Shown here: positions 34,733 through 45,139 of the stretch, piece by piece | Position numbering within the stretch: the first letter of the stretch is position 1 | Layout: every line of letters begins with the position of its first letter | DNA from: Selaginella moellendorffii | Lineage: Eukaryota > Streptophyta > Lycopodiopsida > Selaginellales > Selaginellaceae | Assembly: GCF_000143415.4 (NCBI RefSeq) | Contig: NW_003314370.1 | Span: 273,546-337,545, forward strand | DNA length: 64,000 bases | Direction of reading: 5' to 3' | Notes under the pieces: generated by a model | Told to the model about the DNA's origin: nothing | The model's input: the letters and a program-made list of their open reading frames with translations, nothing else | Databases searched by the model: none | Program-made: the position numbers and the translations under genes

Positions 34733-36051
34733 TCAGTCATCGTATTCATCCTTCCAGCCAATACTCTCGTAAAGCGAGGCGCTCGAGGATGCTTGCAGGC
34801 CCTTGGCAACAGGAGACATGTTACGGCGCGGTTGTCGGCTGCGGAAGTAATTCCCGAGGCAGCCGTTCACCACTCGTGGGGCAAAGCCATCGCAAAATCT
34901 CTTGGCAAGCTCCACGGCCTGGGTAAAACAACAAGGAAAGTTTATAAAAGTCAGAGTGAGTGAGCGGCATGAGTTTATAAAGCGAAAACAATGCACACAA
35001 ACCTCGTTAATGACAATGTTTGGAGATGTCCCCAGAACCTCTATCTCTGCAATAGCCATGTGCATAATTGTTGTTTCAAGGAGTTTTCCATTGCTCTCGT
35101 CCTGACACGAAAAATGTCTTTATGAAAACTCACGTCACTTCTCGGAAAAACAAAGAAGAAAAGAGGAACTTAGCTACTCTACCTTCCATGTCGAGGGAAG
35201 AAGCTCTTTGACAACTGCTTCTTGTTTTTCCCGTCCCTCTGAGGTCGCTTTTATGATCTTCTCCGCAAGACTGCAGCATCTCAACGAGATCCAGATAAAA
35301 AAACGAGAACACAAAGTCACCTCCTTCCCATACCTTAGAACAAACTTATTGTAAACTACACAAGGATGAGCAGTTAGTAGCGCCGCATCTGCAACAAGAA
35401 AAGTGGTGCTCAGGACAAAACTTTGAGAATAAGATAGAGCTTTTACCAATTTCTGACTGTTGTTCTTGCTGGAATTCCAGTTCTTTGGCTTCGCTTTCAC
35501 AGCTCACATAGAGAGGCTCGCCGCTCTTGGCGTCATGATCGTATTGGTCCAGTACCTTCTCATCAACACGCTCTAGAGAAGAACAAAAAAATATATATAA
35601 AGACCAAACATGTGGCTGGAAAGATTTTTATTACCTCTTCTAGCTTGCATTCGATCTTCTAAAACTTCCAATGGATCACTGCCAGACACCAATCCCGCAT
35701 ATAACACACACCTACGAACGAGAAATGGATAAGATAACCAAGGAAAACGATAACAAACTTGGCTTACAAGGAGAGCTCTCGAGCAGCTCTGGGAGAGCGA
35801 AGCCTGTGGAATTTGTCGAGCTTACCATCGCTGAGATATGAATACCTATCGCTACTCGCAGTGCTGGATTCCTTCTCGATTTCCTCCTCCATTGGTTTCC
35901 TGGGAAAATGGAGCACAGTGACTAGCTCCTCCTTGGCAACCTTCTTCGGATTAGAGATTTTGCTGCTCCTTCTGTTGCGTCCGGCGGGCTTGGAACCGCC
36001 GAGACGCATGAGCGGCATCTGCATTTGAGCCAGCGCCATGCCCTCTATCAA
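34733..36051 (-). CDS. NusB-domain protein, probably plastid
   Basis: Carries the NusB/RsmB RNA-binding helical fold used in bacterial antitermination and rRNA processing. Exon 1 (36051-35768) starts MIEGMALAQMQMPLMRLGGS, a basic, Ser-rich leader that could be a transit peptide, and ends RSPRAARELSL. Exon 2 (35711-35635) continues CVLYAGLVSGSDPLEVLEDR. Later exons contain PCVVYNKFVLRYGKEV, SNGKLLETTIMHMAIAEIEV then LGTSPNIVINE and AVELAKRFCDGFAPRVVNGC, the diagnostic C-terminal NusB motif. The protein ends SIGWKDEYDD. Five or more short introns split it. Plant relatives are chloroplast proteins; targeting here is inferred. Its start lies 271 bases from the divergent PPR gene, so the two may share a promoter region. 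Confidence 0.85.
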
Positions 36052-36321
36052 AGCCCTATACCCAGGAACCCTAATTCCCGCACAAATTTGTAATTATCAG
36101 CTTAAAGCGTACTTGCTAACTTAGTTTGTTTGGGCAAGCATGTAATTTGCATGGGGATTATTCCGTTCCCCTTTCAAGAAGGGTCTAAGCTGTGAGAAGA
36201 GATGCTTGGTGCTGATTTCGTGCTTGTCAAATCTATCTCATGAGCGGTCATCAAGCATTCCCTCTACATTTTGCTAGAAATCTAAATACATGTGAATGAT
36301 GAACCCTAAATCCCATTTCAT

Positions 36322-38118
36322 ATGCGCAGCGAGCGCGGGATCTATCTCTCCAACCTTGCCATCCAGAGGCACGGCAGATGCTGCGACATCCAAGAGGCCT
36401 TCCAGGAGTTCCACGCCATGAGCGCTCGAAACGATTTCTCGTGGAGGCTCCTCCTTGGCGCGTGTCTCGGCCAGGGCGATGACGCTTGCCTGGGCGCGGC
36501 CATGGACACCTTCCGCCGGATGCCCCTCGCGGATGCCATCTCCGGCACGGCATTGCTTGGCAGGCTCGCGCGGGGCCGCGGCGTCACGATCGAGCAAACT
36601 CTCGCTTTCTTCGATGATCTTCCACTGCGCGATCTCGTGTCCTGGAATTGCGTGCTGGGAGTCCTCGAGCTCGATCATGCTGGGCTTGTTTTCCATAGGA
36701 TGCCGCAATGGAACTTGGTGTCCATGAATTCGCTCTTGGCGGCATTTGTGGAGAGGAAATCTGAGCTTGGTGCTCGTGATTTCTTCGCGGTGATGCCATC
36801 TAGGAACATCATCTCCTGGACGACGATGATTCGCTGCGGCACAGATTGCCGCGCTCTGTTTGATCGAATTCCAGCGAGAAATCTTGTGTCATGGAACGCA
36901 GCGCTCACGGAATTTGCAAGATTGGGGGATTCCAATCTCGTGTGTGGGCTCTTTGATCGAATGCCGGAGAGGGATCTCGTTTCCTGGACGACCCTTCTCG
37001 CGGCTCTCGCGGAAGAAAGCGCCAGTGATCTCCTCAAGATCTTCGCCAGGATGCCACTTCACGATCTAGTTTCTTCCACTGTGGCGATCTCTCGCCTCCC
37101 GACGGATGAAGTACTGCGAATTCTTGAATCCATGCCGATCCATGATGCCGCTCCTTGGAATGCGATCTTGGGTTCTTACTTGCGCGATGGAGATCGATTG
37201 AGCGCCTACAGGCTCTTTGATCGGATGCCTCTGCGAAATCTAATCTCTTGGAATACGCTCCTTACAGCATCCATCGAAGAAGGAAGTTCCCCATTGGAAA
37301 GAATATTCCACTCCATGCCCAAGAGGAATAGCGTCTCTTGGAACGCTCTTCTTGCAGCATATGCCCAAAGAGGGCAAATGTCCCAGGCAGCGAACGTCCT
37401 GGATTTAATGCCGGAGAGATCCGTTGTATCGTGGACGGTCATGATCCTAGCCTGCTGTGCGTGCGTGGATTCCGCCACGTGGATGCTCCAGAGCATGCCA
37501 GCGCACAGCCTAGTGACGTGGACAACTATGCTTGCGGTATATGCCCAGTTGGGGCATCCAGATCGTGCGAAGATTTTGTTTGACAAGATGCCGTACAGGG
37601 ATCTCGTCTGCTGGAACACACTAATCGCTGCGTACGGGCATGGCGGGGAGGTCGATCTTGTGCCTCGCGTCTTCGATTTGATGCCAATGCGCGACTTAAT
37701 CGCGTGGTCGGCTTGTATCGCCGCGAATTCCTGCTGTGGGCGGCTTTGGGATTCCTTTAGCCTCTTCTGGGCGATGGTGCTCCAGGGAATCGCGCCCAAT
37801 GAAGTGGTTCTTCAATGCATTCTCTCGTGCTGTAGTCACGCAGGGGATCTCGACGCTGGGATCCATTGCTTTCGATCGATGATCGTGGATCACGCATTGG
37901 ATCTTTCAAAAGAACACTATAGCTGCATTGTCGATCTCCTCGGCCGCGCTGGACAATTAGGGCCCGCGCGCGATCTCCTAGAACACATGCCATTCGTCCC
38001 CGACGTGGAATGGACGAGCTTAACGATCCACCACTATTCGTCGCACACGTGGCGGGCGGGCAAATGGAGCCTAATCCTGCCACCTGGACAAATCGTATTG
38101 GATGCTGCGTTTGCTTGA
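36322..38118 (+). CDS. Pentatricopeptide repeat protein with abnormal C-terminus
   Basis: An intronless 598-residue protein built almost wholly of short PPR units around 31 residues long with the signature MP-x-R-(D/N)-LVSWNTLLAA (for example RLFDRMPLRNLISWNTLLTA). PPR proteins bind single RNAs in mitochondria or plastids, usually for editing or processing. Near the end it has the classic stretch GIAPNEVVLQCILSCCSHAG and LLGRAGQLGPARDLLEHMPF, which normally leads into E and DYW domains. Here the frame then reads VEWTSLTIHHYSSHTWRAGK and stops 26 residues later, unlike the family. A frameshift near 38010-38040 or real loss of the editing domain would explain it. I see no CxxCH or DYW remains downstream before SecA begins at 38209. 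The 5' start is the first ATG in frame. Confidence 0.8.
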   Translation: MRSERGIYLSNLAIQRHGRCCDIQEAFQEFHAMSARNDFSWRLLLGACLGQGDDACLGAAMDTFRRMPLADAISGTALLGRLARGRGVTIEQTLAFFDDLPLRDLVSWNCVLGVLELDHAGLVFHRMPQWNLVSMNSLLAAFVERKSELGARDFFAVMPSRNIISWTTMIRCGTDCRALFDRIPARNLVSWNAALTEFARLGDSNLVCGLFDRMPERDLVSWTTLLAALAEESASDLLKIFARMPLHDLVSSTVAISRLPTDEVLRILESMPIHDAAPWNAILGSYLRDGDRLSAYRLFDRMPLRNLISWNTLLTASIEEGSSPLERIFHSMPKRNSVSWNALLAAYAQRGQMSQAANVLDLMPERSVVSWTVMILACCACVDSATWMLQSMPAHSLVTWTTMLAVYAQLGHPDRAKILFDKMPYRDLVCWNTLIAAYGHGGEVDLVPRVFDLMPMRDLIAWSACIAANSCCGRLWDSFSLFWAMVLQGIAPNEVVLQCILSCCSHAGDLDAGIHCFRSMIVDHALDLSKEHYSCIVDLLGRAGQLGPARDLLEHMPFVPDVEWTSLTIHHYSSHTWRAGKWSLILPPGQIVLDAAFA

Positions 38119-38208
38119 GCAAGCGAAGAACATCAAAGATTTTGGGCGTGGATATTTCTAGGGATGAGGATGTAGGTTACAGAGCGCGATTGAATCGATC
38201 CTCCCGCG

Positions 38209-41200
38209 ATGGCGGCAGCGGCGAAGATGAAGCTGGGATTCTCGGGCGGTAATCAGGTGAGCGCGCCGTCATCATCCTGCTGCCTGGGATGCGTCTCGAC
38301 GACGGTCGCCGTGACTTCCCATCACTGCTCATCGAATTTCCCTCAATGCGCCACGGGAAGCAGTGGATTTCAGCTGGATTCTTCTTCGGCATTCTTGCCA
38401 TTTGGAAGATTGAGGCGTGGCTCGGATTCCCTGCTTCAAGCTGCGGCCCGCAGGCGATGCGCTCATCACGTAGCAGCAGCAGCGTCACTCGGGGGCCTCC
38501 TTGGAGGGCTGTTTAAAAGCGAAGACGTCGGGGAAAGCACTCGCCAAAAGTTTGCTTCCACAGTGGATGCTATCAATGCAAAGGAGCCACAAATGGAGGG
38601 ATTGTCCGATGAAGCGCTTCGAAACAAAACTGGGGAATTGAAAGCGCGAGTCGCGGCTGGAGAATCGCTTGATAGTGTCCTCCCGGTAAGGATGAGCAAA
38701 ACATTTTTGTTTGAATGCTAGTGTTTCTGAGCGTGATTTGCAGGATGCCTTCGCAGTTGTCCGGGAAGCGTCTAAGCGAGTGCTAGGATTGCGACCTTTT
38801 GATGTCCAACTTATTGGTAAGCAATGGATAAATCAAGTGTGGTCTCCTTGACAGTTTCGTGTTCTTCTTTCAGGTGGCATGGTTCTTCACAAGGGTCAGA
38901 TTGCTGAGATGAAAACTGGAGAAGGAAAAACTCTTGTTGCTGTTCTTCCAGCATATTTGAATGCTTTAAGCGGCCAAGGTGTTCATGTCGTGACGGTAAA
39001 CGACTACTTGGCCCGTCGAGATGCTGAATGGGTCGGCCAAATTCCTCGATTCCTGGGTTTAAAAGTTGGTCTCATTCAACGTAGGTAATGGTGTATACAA
39101 ACTACATTGCGTTGCTAATGTTTGCAGCATTTTTCAGAGGGAATGGATAGTGCGGAGCGAAGAACAAACTACGGCTCTGATATAACTTATGTTACGAACA
39201 GTGAGCTCGGCTTTGATTACTTGAGGGACAATTTGGCGCTGGTATAATTCCCTTCAGCCTTATAAATTGTTACTAACAATTTGCATTTTCAGAGCCCAGA
39301 TGATCTTGTGTTACCGAGTTTCAATTTTTGCGTCATTGACGAAGTGGACTCTATATTGATAGATGAAGCTCGAACACCGCTTATAATTTCTGGTCCTGCA
39401 GAGAAGCCCACCGATAGATACTACAAAGCTGCCAAAATAGCTGCGGCATTTGCGCGAGATGTTCACTACACGGTATTTGCTGTGCGTGTTTTCAATTTGT
39501 TATCAAAGCTGCTGCTTTACAGGTTGACGAAAAGCAAAAGTCAGTCCTAATCACGGAAGAAGGATATGAAGCAGCCGAAGAAATCCTAGATGTTAAGGAC
39601 TTATATGACCCTCGGGAACAATGGGCATCTTATGTTATCAACGCCATCAAAGCAAAAGAACTGTTTCTGAAAGACGTAAACTACATAGTACGTGGTGAAG
39701 ACGTCCTCATCGTTGACGAATTTACGGGGCGTGCACTTCCGGTATGTAGATTATTTGCGCATACTTGTCATGCTAAACTGGTAAGCATTTGTCAGGGTAG
39801 AAGGTGGAACGATGGTCTCCATCAAGCTGTGGAAGCTAAAGAATCGTTACCTGTGCAAAATGAGACGGTTGCATTAGCTTCCATAAGCTACCAGAACTTC
39901 TTCTTGCAGGTTTGTTTCGACTTGCACCGAATTTGCTGCAAGACCCGACTTTTTTGCAGTATCCCAGGCTATGTGGAATGACTGGAACGGCAGCAACGGA
40001 ACGGTCTGAGTTTGAAAAGATTTACAAACTTTCCGTCGCTGTGGTCCCAACAAACAGGGCTATGATAAGAAAGGTTTGACTCCAACTTCCATATGTTTTC
40101 ACAAGCACAAAATTCTCTGTTTTGCAGGATGAATCTGATGTGGTTTTTCGAGCGGTTACAGGAAAATGGACAGCTGTTGTCGTTGAAATCTCACGCATGC
40201 ACAAAGCAGGCCGTCCCGTATTGGTTGGTACCACAAGTGTTGAACAAAGTGAATCTTTGTCGAAACAATTATCCGAAGCTAATATTCCTCACCAAGTAAG
40301 TTCCAGCTTCCAATCTTTGTGAACTTTTAATAAGCTCTTTTCTATACAGATATTGAATGCAAAGCCAGAGAATGTAGAGAGGGAATCTGAGATCATTGCA
40401 CAGAGTGGTCGAGTAGGAGCTGTCACCTTAGCAACGAATATGGCCGGTCGTGGGACAGATATTATTCTTGGCGGGAATGCCGACTTTATGTCCAAAATCA
40501 AACTGCGGGAGATGCTCATGCCAAAGTACGTACTCCAGAATCTGTGTCCGGTTGGATTTCTTATCCTTGACTGCAGGGTTGTTATACTAAGTGACGATGA
40601 GATTGCTTTTCAAAAGAAAAAGAAGATTCCCACAAGAAAATCATGGATGGTATGTCTTAGTTTTTCCTCGTGCTGAAAAAAGTGTTGTGTTTACTACAGG
40701 CAAACGAAAATCTGTTTCCTTGCAAACTTTCTGAGAATTCATCATCTCTAGCTGAAGCAGCAGTACAAGCTGCTGTCGAGTCTTGGGGCAAGAAAAGTTT
40801 GTCGGAGCTTGAGGCAGAGAACAGGCTTTCTTACGCTTGCGAAAAGGTAAATTGTGGATACGTTATGTGTTGAAGGTGCTAATCGGCCGCATGTAGGGTC
40901 CGACCGAGGACGCTGTTGTTGCAAAGTTGCGAAACGCATTTCAAGCCATATCAGCCGAGTACAAAGCATACACCGAGGACGAAAGGAAGAAAGTTAGAAG
41001 CCAAAGTTTTCATGATTTGTCCTCATAGTTTTCTTGCAGGTTGTTGCTGCAGGTGGCCTTCACGTGATAGGCACAGAGCGCCACGAATCACGAAGAATTG
41101 ATAATCAGGTATAGTAACCTTAGATGTTCTCTGCATAACGCCCCATCCTTTGTTACAGTTGCGCGGCCGCAGTGGTAGGCAAGGTGATCCAGGAACATCA

Positions 41201-42516
41201 AGATTTTTCTTGAGTCTAGAAGATACCATATTTCGGATATTTGGCGGTGAAAGGATAAAGGTGAGGTAGTTGTCATTTTGTAGATCTTGACAAATGCTTA
41301 TTTTGGTGTTATCAGGCTTTGATGACAGCTTTCCGAATCGAGGATTTGCCGATCGAGTCAAAAATGCTCACGAAATCGCTGGACGAGGCTCAAAGAAAAG
41401 TCGAAAACTATTATTTTGAAGCCCGTAAACAGCTGTTCGAATACGATGAGGTGCTGAATAGTCAACGTGATCGTGTCTACACGGAACGTAAGCGTGCTTT
41501 GCTATCAAAGGATTTGCAGCCGCTTATGATGGAGTACTCTCAACTGACAATGGATGACATTCTCAATGTACGTTTGCGTAGAGTTAATTCTTTTACTTAC
41601 GTTTTTTACTGTCTCCGTGCAGGCCAACATTAGCGACGAGCTTCCAAAGGAAGAATGGGATTTAGAAGGTCTAGCATCAAAAGTCAAGCAGTGAGTTTTT
41701 ACTTTCTTTTCGAGAACTTTCCTTTTATCTATCGTAACGCTCAACACATCTGCACTGCAGATACTGCTTTCTCCTGGATGACTTATCTGTTGAAGTGCTA
41801 CTAAAAAATGCTGATACAATTGAGAGTTTGCGGGAGTATTTACATAAGCGCGGCCGTGAGGCATACCTTGAAAAGAGAGTACGTATCCAAAACTGGGAGT
41901 CACTGAGATTTCTCACACCCTCGTGCTGTTTGCAGGCTGATGTTGAGAAACAAGCTCCAGGTCTAATGCACGAAGCTGAGCGATACTACGTTCTTACTCA
42001 AGTGGACAAGCTGTGGAAGGAACACCTCCAAGCTTTGAAGTTTATCCAACAAGCAGTTGGACTCCGAGGCTATGCTCAAAGGGACCCGCTCATCGAGTAC
42101 AAGCTAGAAGGCTACAATCTTTTCCTGGACATGATGGCTCGTATCCGTCGCAACACCATTTACTGCGTCTATCAAGTAAGCTCGTCTATCCTTTTCATGC
42201 TCCTTCGTTTTGGACTTCCATTTTGTCTGTATGTATGAAGAGCATCCACGCGATAGTGATTGCTTGATCCGTGTTCCTCACATTCTCTTGTGTTGTATGT
42301 TCTAGTCTACATTACACCTTCGCTCTCCCAGCTTTTGATTGTTTCATTGCATTTTTCGTTTCTTTGGAGCTGGGTGATTGATTGATTGATCGATCAGCGA
42401 GCTGACCAATTCTTTTTCTCTTATTTTTGCATCAGTTCAAGCCAGTGATGATCGACAAAGAAACACTGGATCGATCGAAGAGCACGAAAAACGGGAAAAC
42501 TGCTGCCACAGTCTGA
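38209..42516 (+). CDS. SECA1: Chloroplast SecA preprotein translocase ATPase
   Basis: The motor that drives proteins through the thylakoid Sec channel. The first exon codes a Ser/Ala-rich transit peptide of about 75 residues, then the mature start [20 protein letters not shown]. Motifs in order: Walker A in [20 protein letters not shown] (38900-38960), [12 protein letters not shown], the Walker B region [20 protein letters not shown] (39330-39390), [61 protein letters not shown] and [19 protein letters not shown], then the helical wing and scaffold ([20 protein letters not shown], then [16 protein letters not shown]). About 20 exons with short introns. The last exon (42436-42516) gives [20 protein letters not shown], with no zinc-binding tail, as in chloroplast SecA. 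The start lies 90 bases after the PPR stop. Confidence 0.95.
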
Positions 42517-42706
42517 TGAGAAATAGGTGCACAGGACCGCAAGGGAAAAAATTGAAAAGATTCGCATAGATTCCGAGGATGGAATATACACAGAGTACGG
42601 TGGGCCCAAGAATGCGGTACGGCACTTTGGTGGATATGGGCGAGGGAGTTCTTCTCGGAGGAAAGCCCCCCTGTTTATTTAGGGTTCTTGGGAGGCAAGG
42701 ATTGCG

Positions 42707-43144
42707 ATGGCGGCATTGGGATGCTTTCGCGCGGTGTGCCTCCTCCACGCAGCGATCGACTGCGTCTCCGGCTGCCTGATGATCTTCTTCCTGTGGGAGC
42801 TGGCCGAATTCGGGCATGGCAAGACGACATCCAGCAAGATCCTTGGATCCACGCCCTATGATCAGCTCCTCATCGCGACCTCGGAATCCCTAGTCGGGAT
42901 GCTGTTGCTCGTCATTGGCCTCCTCCTCTTCATGGTATCTTTTGTAAAAGATCGGGATTTCCAAACTTTCTTCGCCAAGGGCTGTATCGTCATTCACGGC
43001 CTCATGGTGGTGTGGAGGCTTGCGTTTGAGATCAGGGTGGAGGAGCTGGCTGGGGACTCGATCAGGCAGATGATTGGTGATTGCTTGTTGGGATCGTCAT
43101 GGATCTTCTTCTTGATTTGGAATTGGAGGGAGAAATACGACTGA
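42707..43144 (+). CDS. Small four-helix membrane protein of unknown function
   Basis: An intronless 145-residue protein. Hydrophobic segments lie at about residues 10-28 (AIDCVSGCLMIFFLWEL), 62-85 (LVGMLLLVIGLLLFMVSFV), 92-110 (GCIVIHGLMVVWRLAFE) and 125-140 (CLLGSSWIFFLIWNW), so four membrane passes are likely. The loops carry no catalytic motif I can name. It resembles small plant membrane proteins without an assigned role, but I cannot name the family with certainty. The ATG at 42707 directly precedes the first helix and is the only reasonable start. It lies 190 bases behind the SecA stop on the same strand. Confidence 0.75.
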   Translation: MAALGCFRAVCLLHAAIDCVSGCLMIFFLWELAEFGHGKTTSSKILGSTPYDQLLIATSESLVGMLLLVIGLLLFMVSFVKDRDFQTFFAKGCIVIHGLMVVWRLAFEIRVEELAGDSIRQMIGDCLLGSSWIFFLIWNWREKYD

Positions 43145-43497
43145 CTTGGCCGAAATATCGATCCCAGGAAAGCATACGCTGCTCGCCCCTATCCCAGATC
43201 GGCATCTCTAGTGTTCACCCTCTCTTTCCTCCTCTTTCTACCTTCTTCTTCCTTCTTTCTTGGGCATTTACTCCAATAAGCTTGATTTTCATACATACAT
43301 TCGCGATCTTTGTGTGTGTGTGATTGATCGTTTTTGGCATTCTTTCCTACCCAATGCTGTAATTTCTATCCTTTACCCTTTTTTCCTTCCTGGTTATGAC
43401 ATGGTTGCATTTTTGTTGTGTGACATGGCTCATTTGGGCATTGCTTTTCGTGATTCCTTTTCCCTGGTTGGAATTGATTGAATCCAGAGGTTTGGAT
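43145..43497. other. Short spacer, pyrimidine-rich
   Basis: The region between the small membrane protein and the DUF4336 gene is T- and C-rich, as in 3' untranslated or leader sequence. An in-frame ATG at 43396 would extend the next protein by 34 hydrophobic residues; I do not favour it. Confidence 0.5.
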
Positions 43498-45083
43498 ATG
43501 GCAACTTATGGGCTTTGCTGGAAGAGTAGCTTCTTCCCATCTGCTGGGACGAGTCTAGAGCCCCTGAGTTGTAGACGCTCGTTCTTAGCACGTAGGACCG
43601 TCGTCACAGCAAGCGTTGCTAAAGACGCTGATGCTATTGGCAAGCCAAAGCGCTTCTACTGGAATGTTACGGGATTCCCCTTTCCACTGGGACCATTTCT
43701 TCAACGAAAGACAGTTCGAAAAGAGGTAAGAAAGTCATCTCTCTTTCCTTTCTGGATTTGATGATCGGCTTCTTTCTAGGTGATCAAGGACAGCATCTGG
43801 ACTTTTGAGCAAGAGCAAGGGCTTGGGTTCAGCAGTATCAGCACCAACGTGCGAATGACTGTGATCAAGCTTAAGTCTGGGGGCTTGTGGGTGCATGCTC
43901 CCATTGCTCCCACCAGCGAGTGTCTCCAGGTACTCACGGTTTATTCTAGTAAGTTTCTCCATGCTCACTCACACTGTTGAAACTTGCCAGCTGCTCAAGG
44001 AGCTGCAGAAACCCATCGAGTACATCGTGCTGCCAACTTTTGCTTACGAACACAAGGTCTATGTTGGGCCCTTCTCCAGGAACTTCCCGCGGGCTCAGGT
44101 GTGGGTAACACCTGGTCAATGGAGCTGGCCTCTAAACCTGCCGCTGGAATTTTTTGGAATTTTCTCGTCTCGGACGCTACGTGACGATGGCTCGGTTCCA
44201 TGGGGGAGTGAGATTGACTACAAGATTCTGAGCTCACCTGAAGTTGGTTTGCGCTGTTCCTGCTCACTCATCTTCGCATTTAACTGGAAATGGTTTTGCA
44301 GGAATTGGACCTTACGTCGAGGTTGCATTCTTCCACAAGAAGTCGAGGACGCTGCTCATGACAGACGCGGTGATTTACGTACCCGAGAGACCTCCCGAGG
44401 TTGTGAGCAGGGAAGCGCTGCTGGCATCCGCTAGAAACGGCTTGGCCGTCAAGCTGTTGAGCAAAGGCAAAGAGGTTTTGGATGAACCTGTTATTGACAA
44501 CGATCGAAATCGCCAGAAAGGTGAGCATTCGTGATTCCTTGAATGAACTGGGTTGTGAAGGTTGTGGTTTGCCGCAGGATGGGAAAGAATGGTGCTGCAA
44601 ATACTTTTCCTAGGCCCCTCGAACTTGCTGGAACCAGAGTACTCATTCTCTCAAGTCTCCAAGCGGCTCATTGTCTCTCCAATTGTGAAGACTCTTGTCT
44701 TTAGCAAAGTTCCTGAGAAGGTATTTCTTTTTATTTCTATGTTTTGTACGTGAACTTGACTTGGTATAGACAACGTTTAGGTGAGAGACTGGATAGATTT
44801 CATCACAGGCTCCTGGAAATTCCGGCAGATCATACCAGCACACTTCGCGGCACCCATAAGAGCTGGACCCCGGGAGCTGAGAGCGGCCTTTTCATTCATC
44901 GACGAGCTTTTGGAAGAGGAGGATGACGACGTCCTTTCGTCGCTGCGACTTGGCTTCTCGAGATTGTGGAAGAACGCGGGCAGCATTTTCTCCAGCGAAG
45001 ACATGAAAACGCTGTCATCGCTGGACGAGTTCCTGGTGTCGCTACGAGTGGTAAAGAAGACGGTTTCCAGCAAACTAAGATAG
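43498..45083 (+). CDS. DUF4336-family plastid protein
   Basis: A protein of the DUF4336 family, shared by cyanobacteria and plants, of unknown biochemical role. The first exon (MATYGLCWKSSFFPSAGTSL, then RRSFLARRTVVTASVAKDAD) has the Ser/Arg-rich look of a chloroplast transit peptide. The domain follows: IKDSIWTFEQEQGLGF, RMTVIKLKSGGLWVHAPIAP then TSECLQLLKEL, IEYIVLPTFAYEHKVYVGPF then RNFPRAQVWVTPGQWSWPLN, and DGSVPWGSEIDYKIL. The layout recalls a metallo-beta-lactamase fold, but the metal-binding His cluster is not present in its usual form. Six exons with introns of 45-70 bases; the last carries ELLEEEDDDV and ends VSSKLR. It converges on the PPR-DYW gene, with 56 bases between stops. Confidence 0.82.
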
Positions 45084-45139
45084 TTGTTCTTCTCTCACAC
45101 AGAAAGAAGAATAGAAGGTATTGTTTCTTTCGTTTACCA

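Noticed and set aside
42370-42410. gattgattgattgatcgatcag run as a functional repeat
   Set aside because: It lies in the last SecA intron and is a short slippage run next to the acceptor region, with nothing else unusual.
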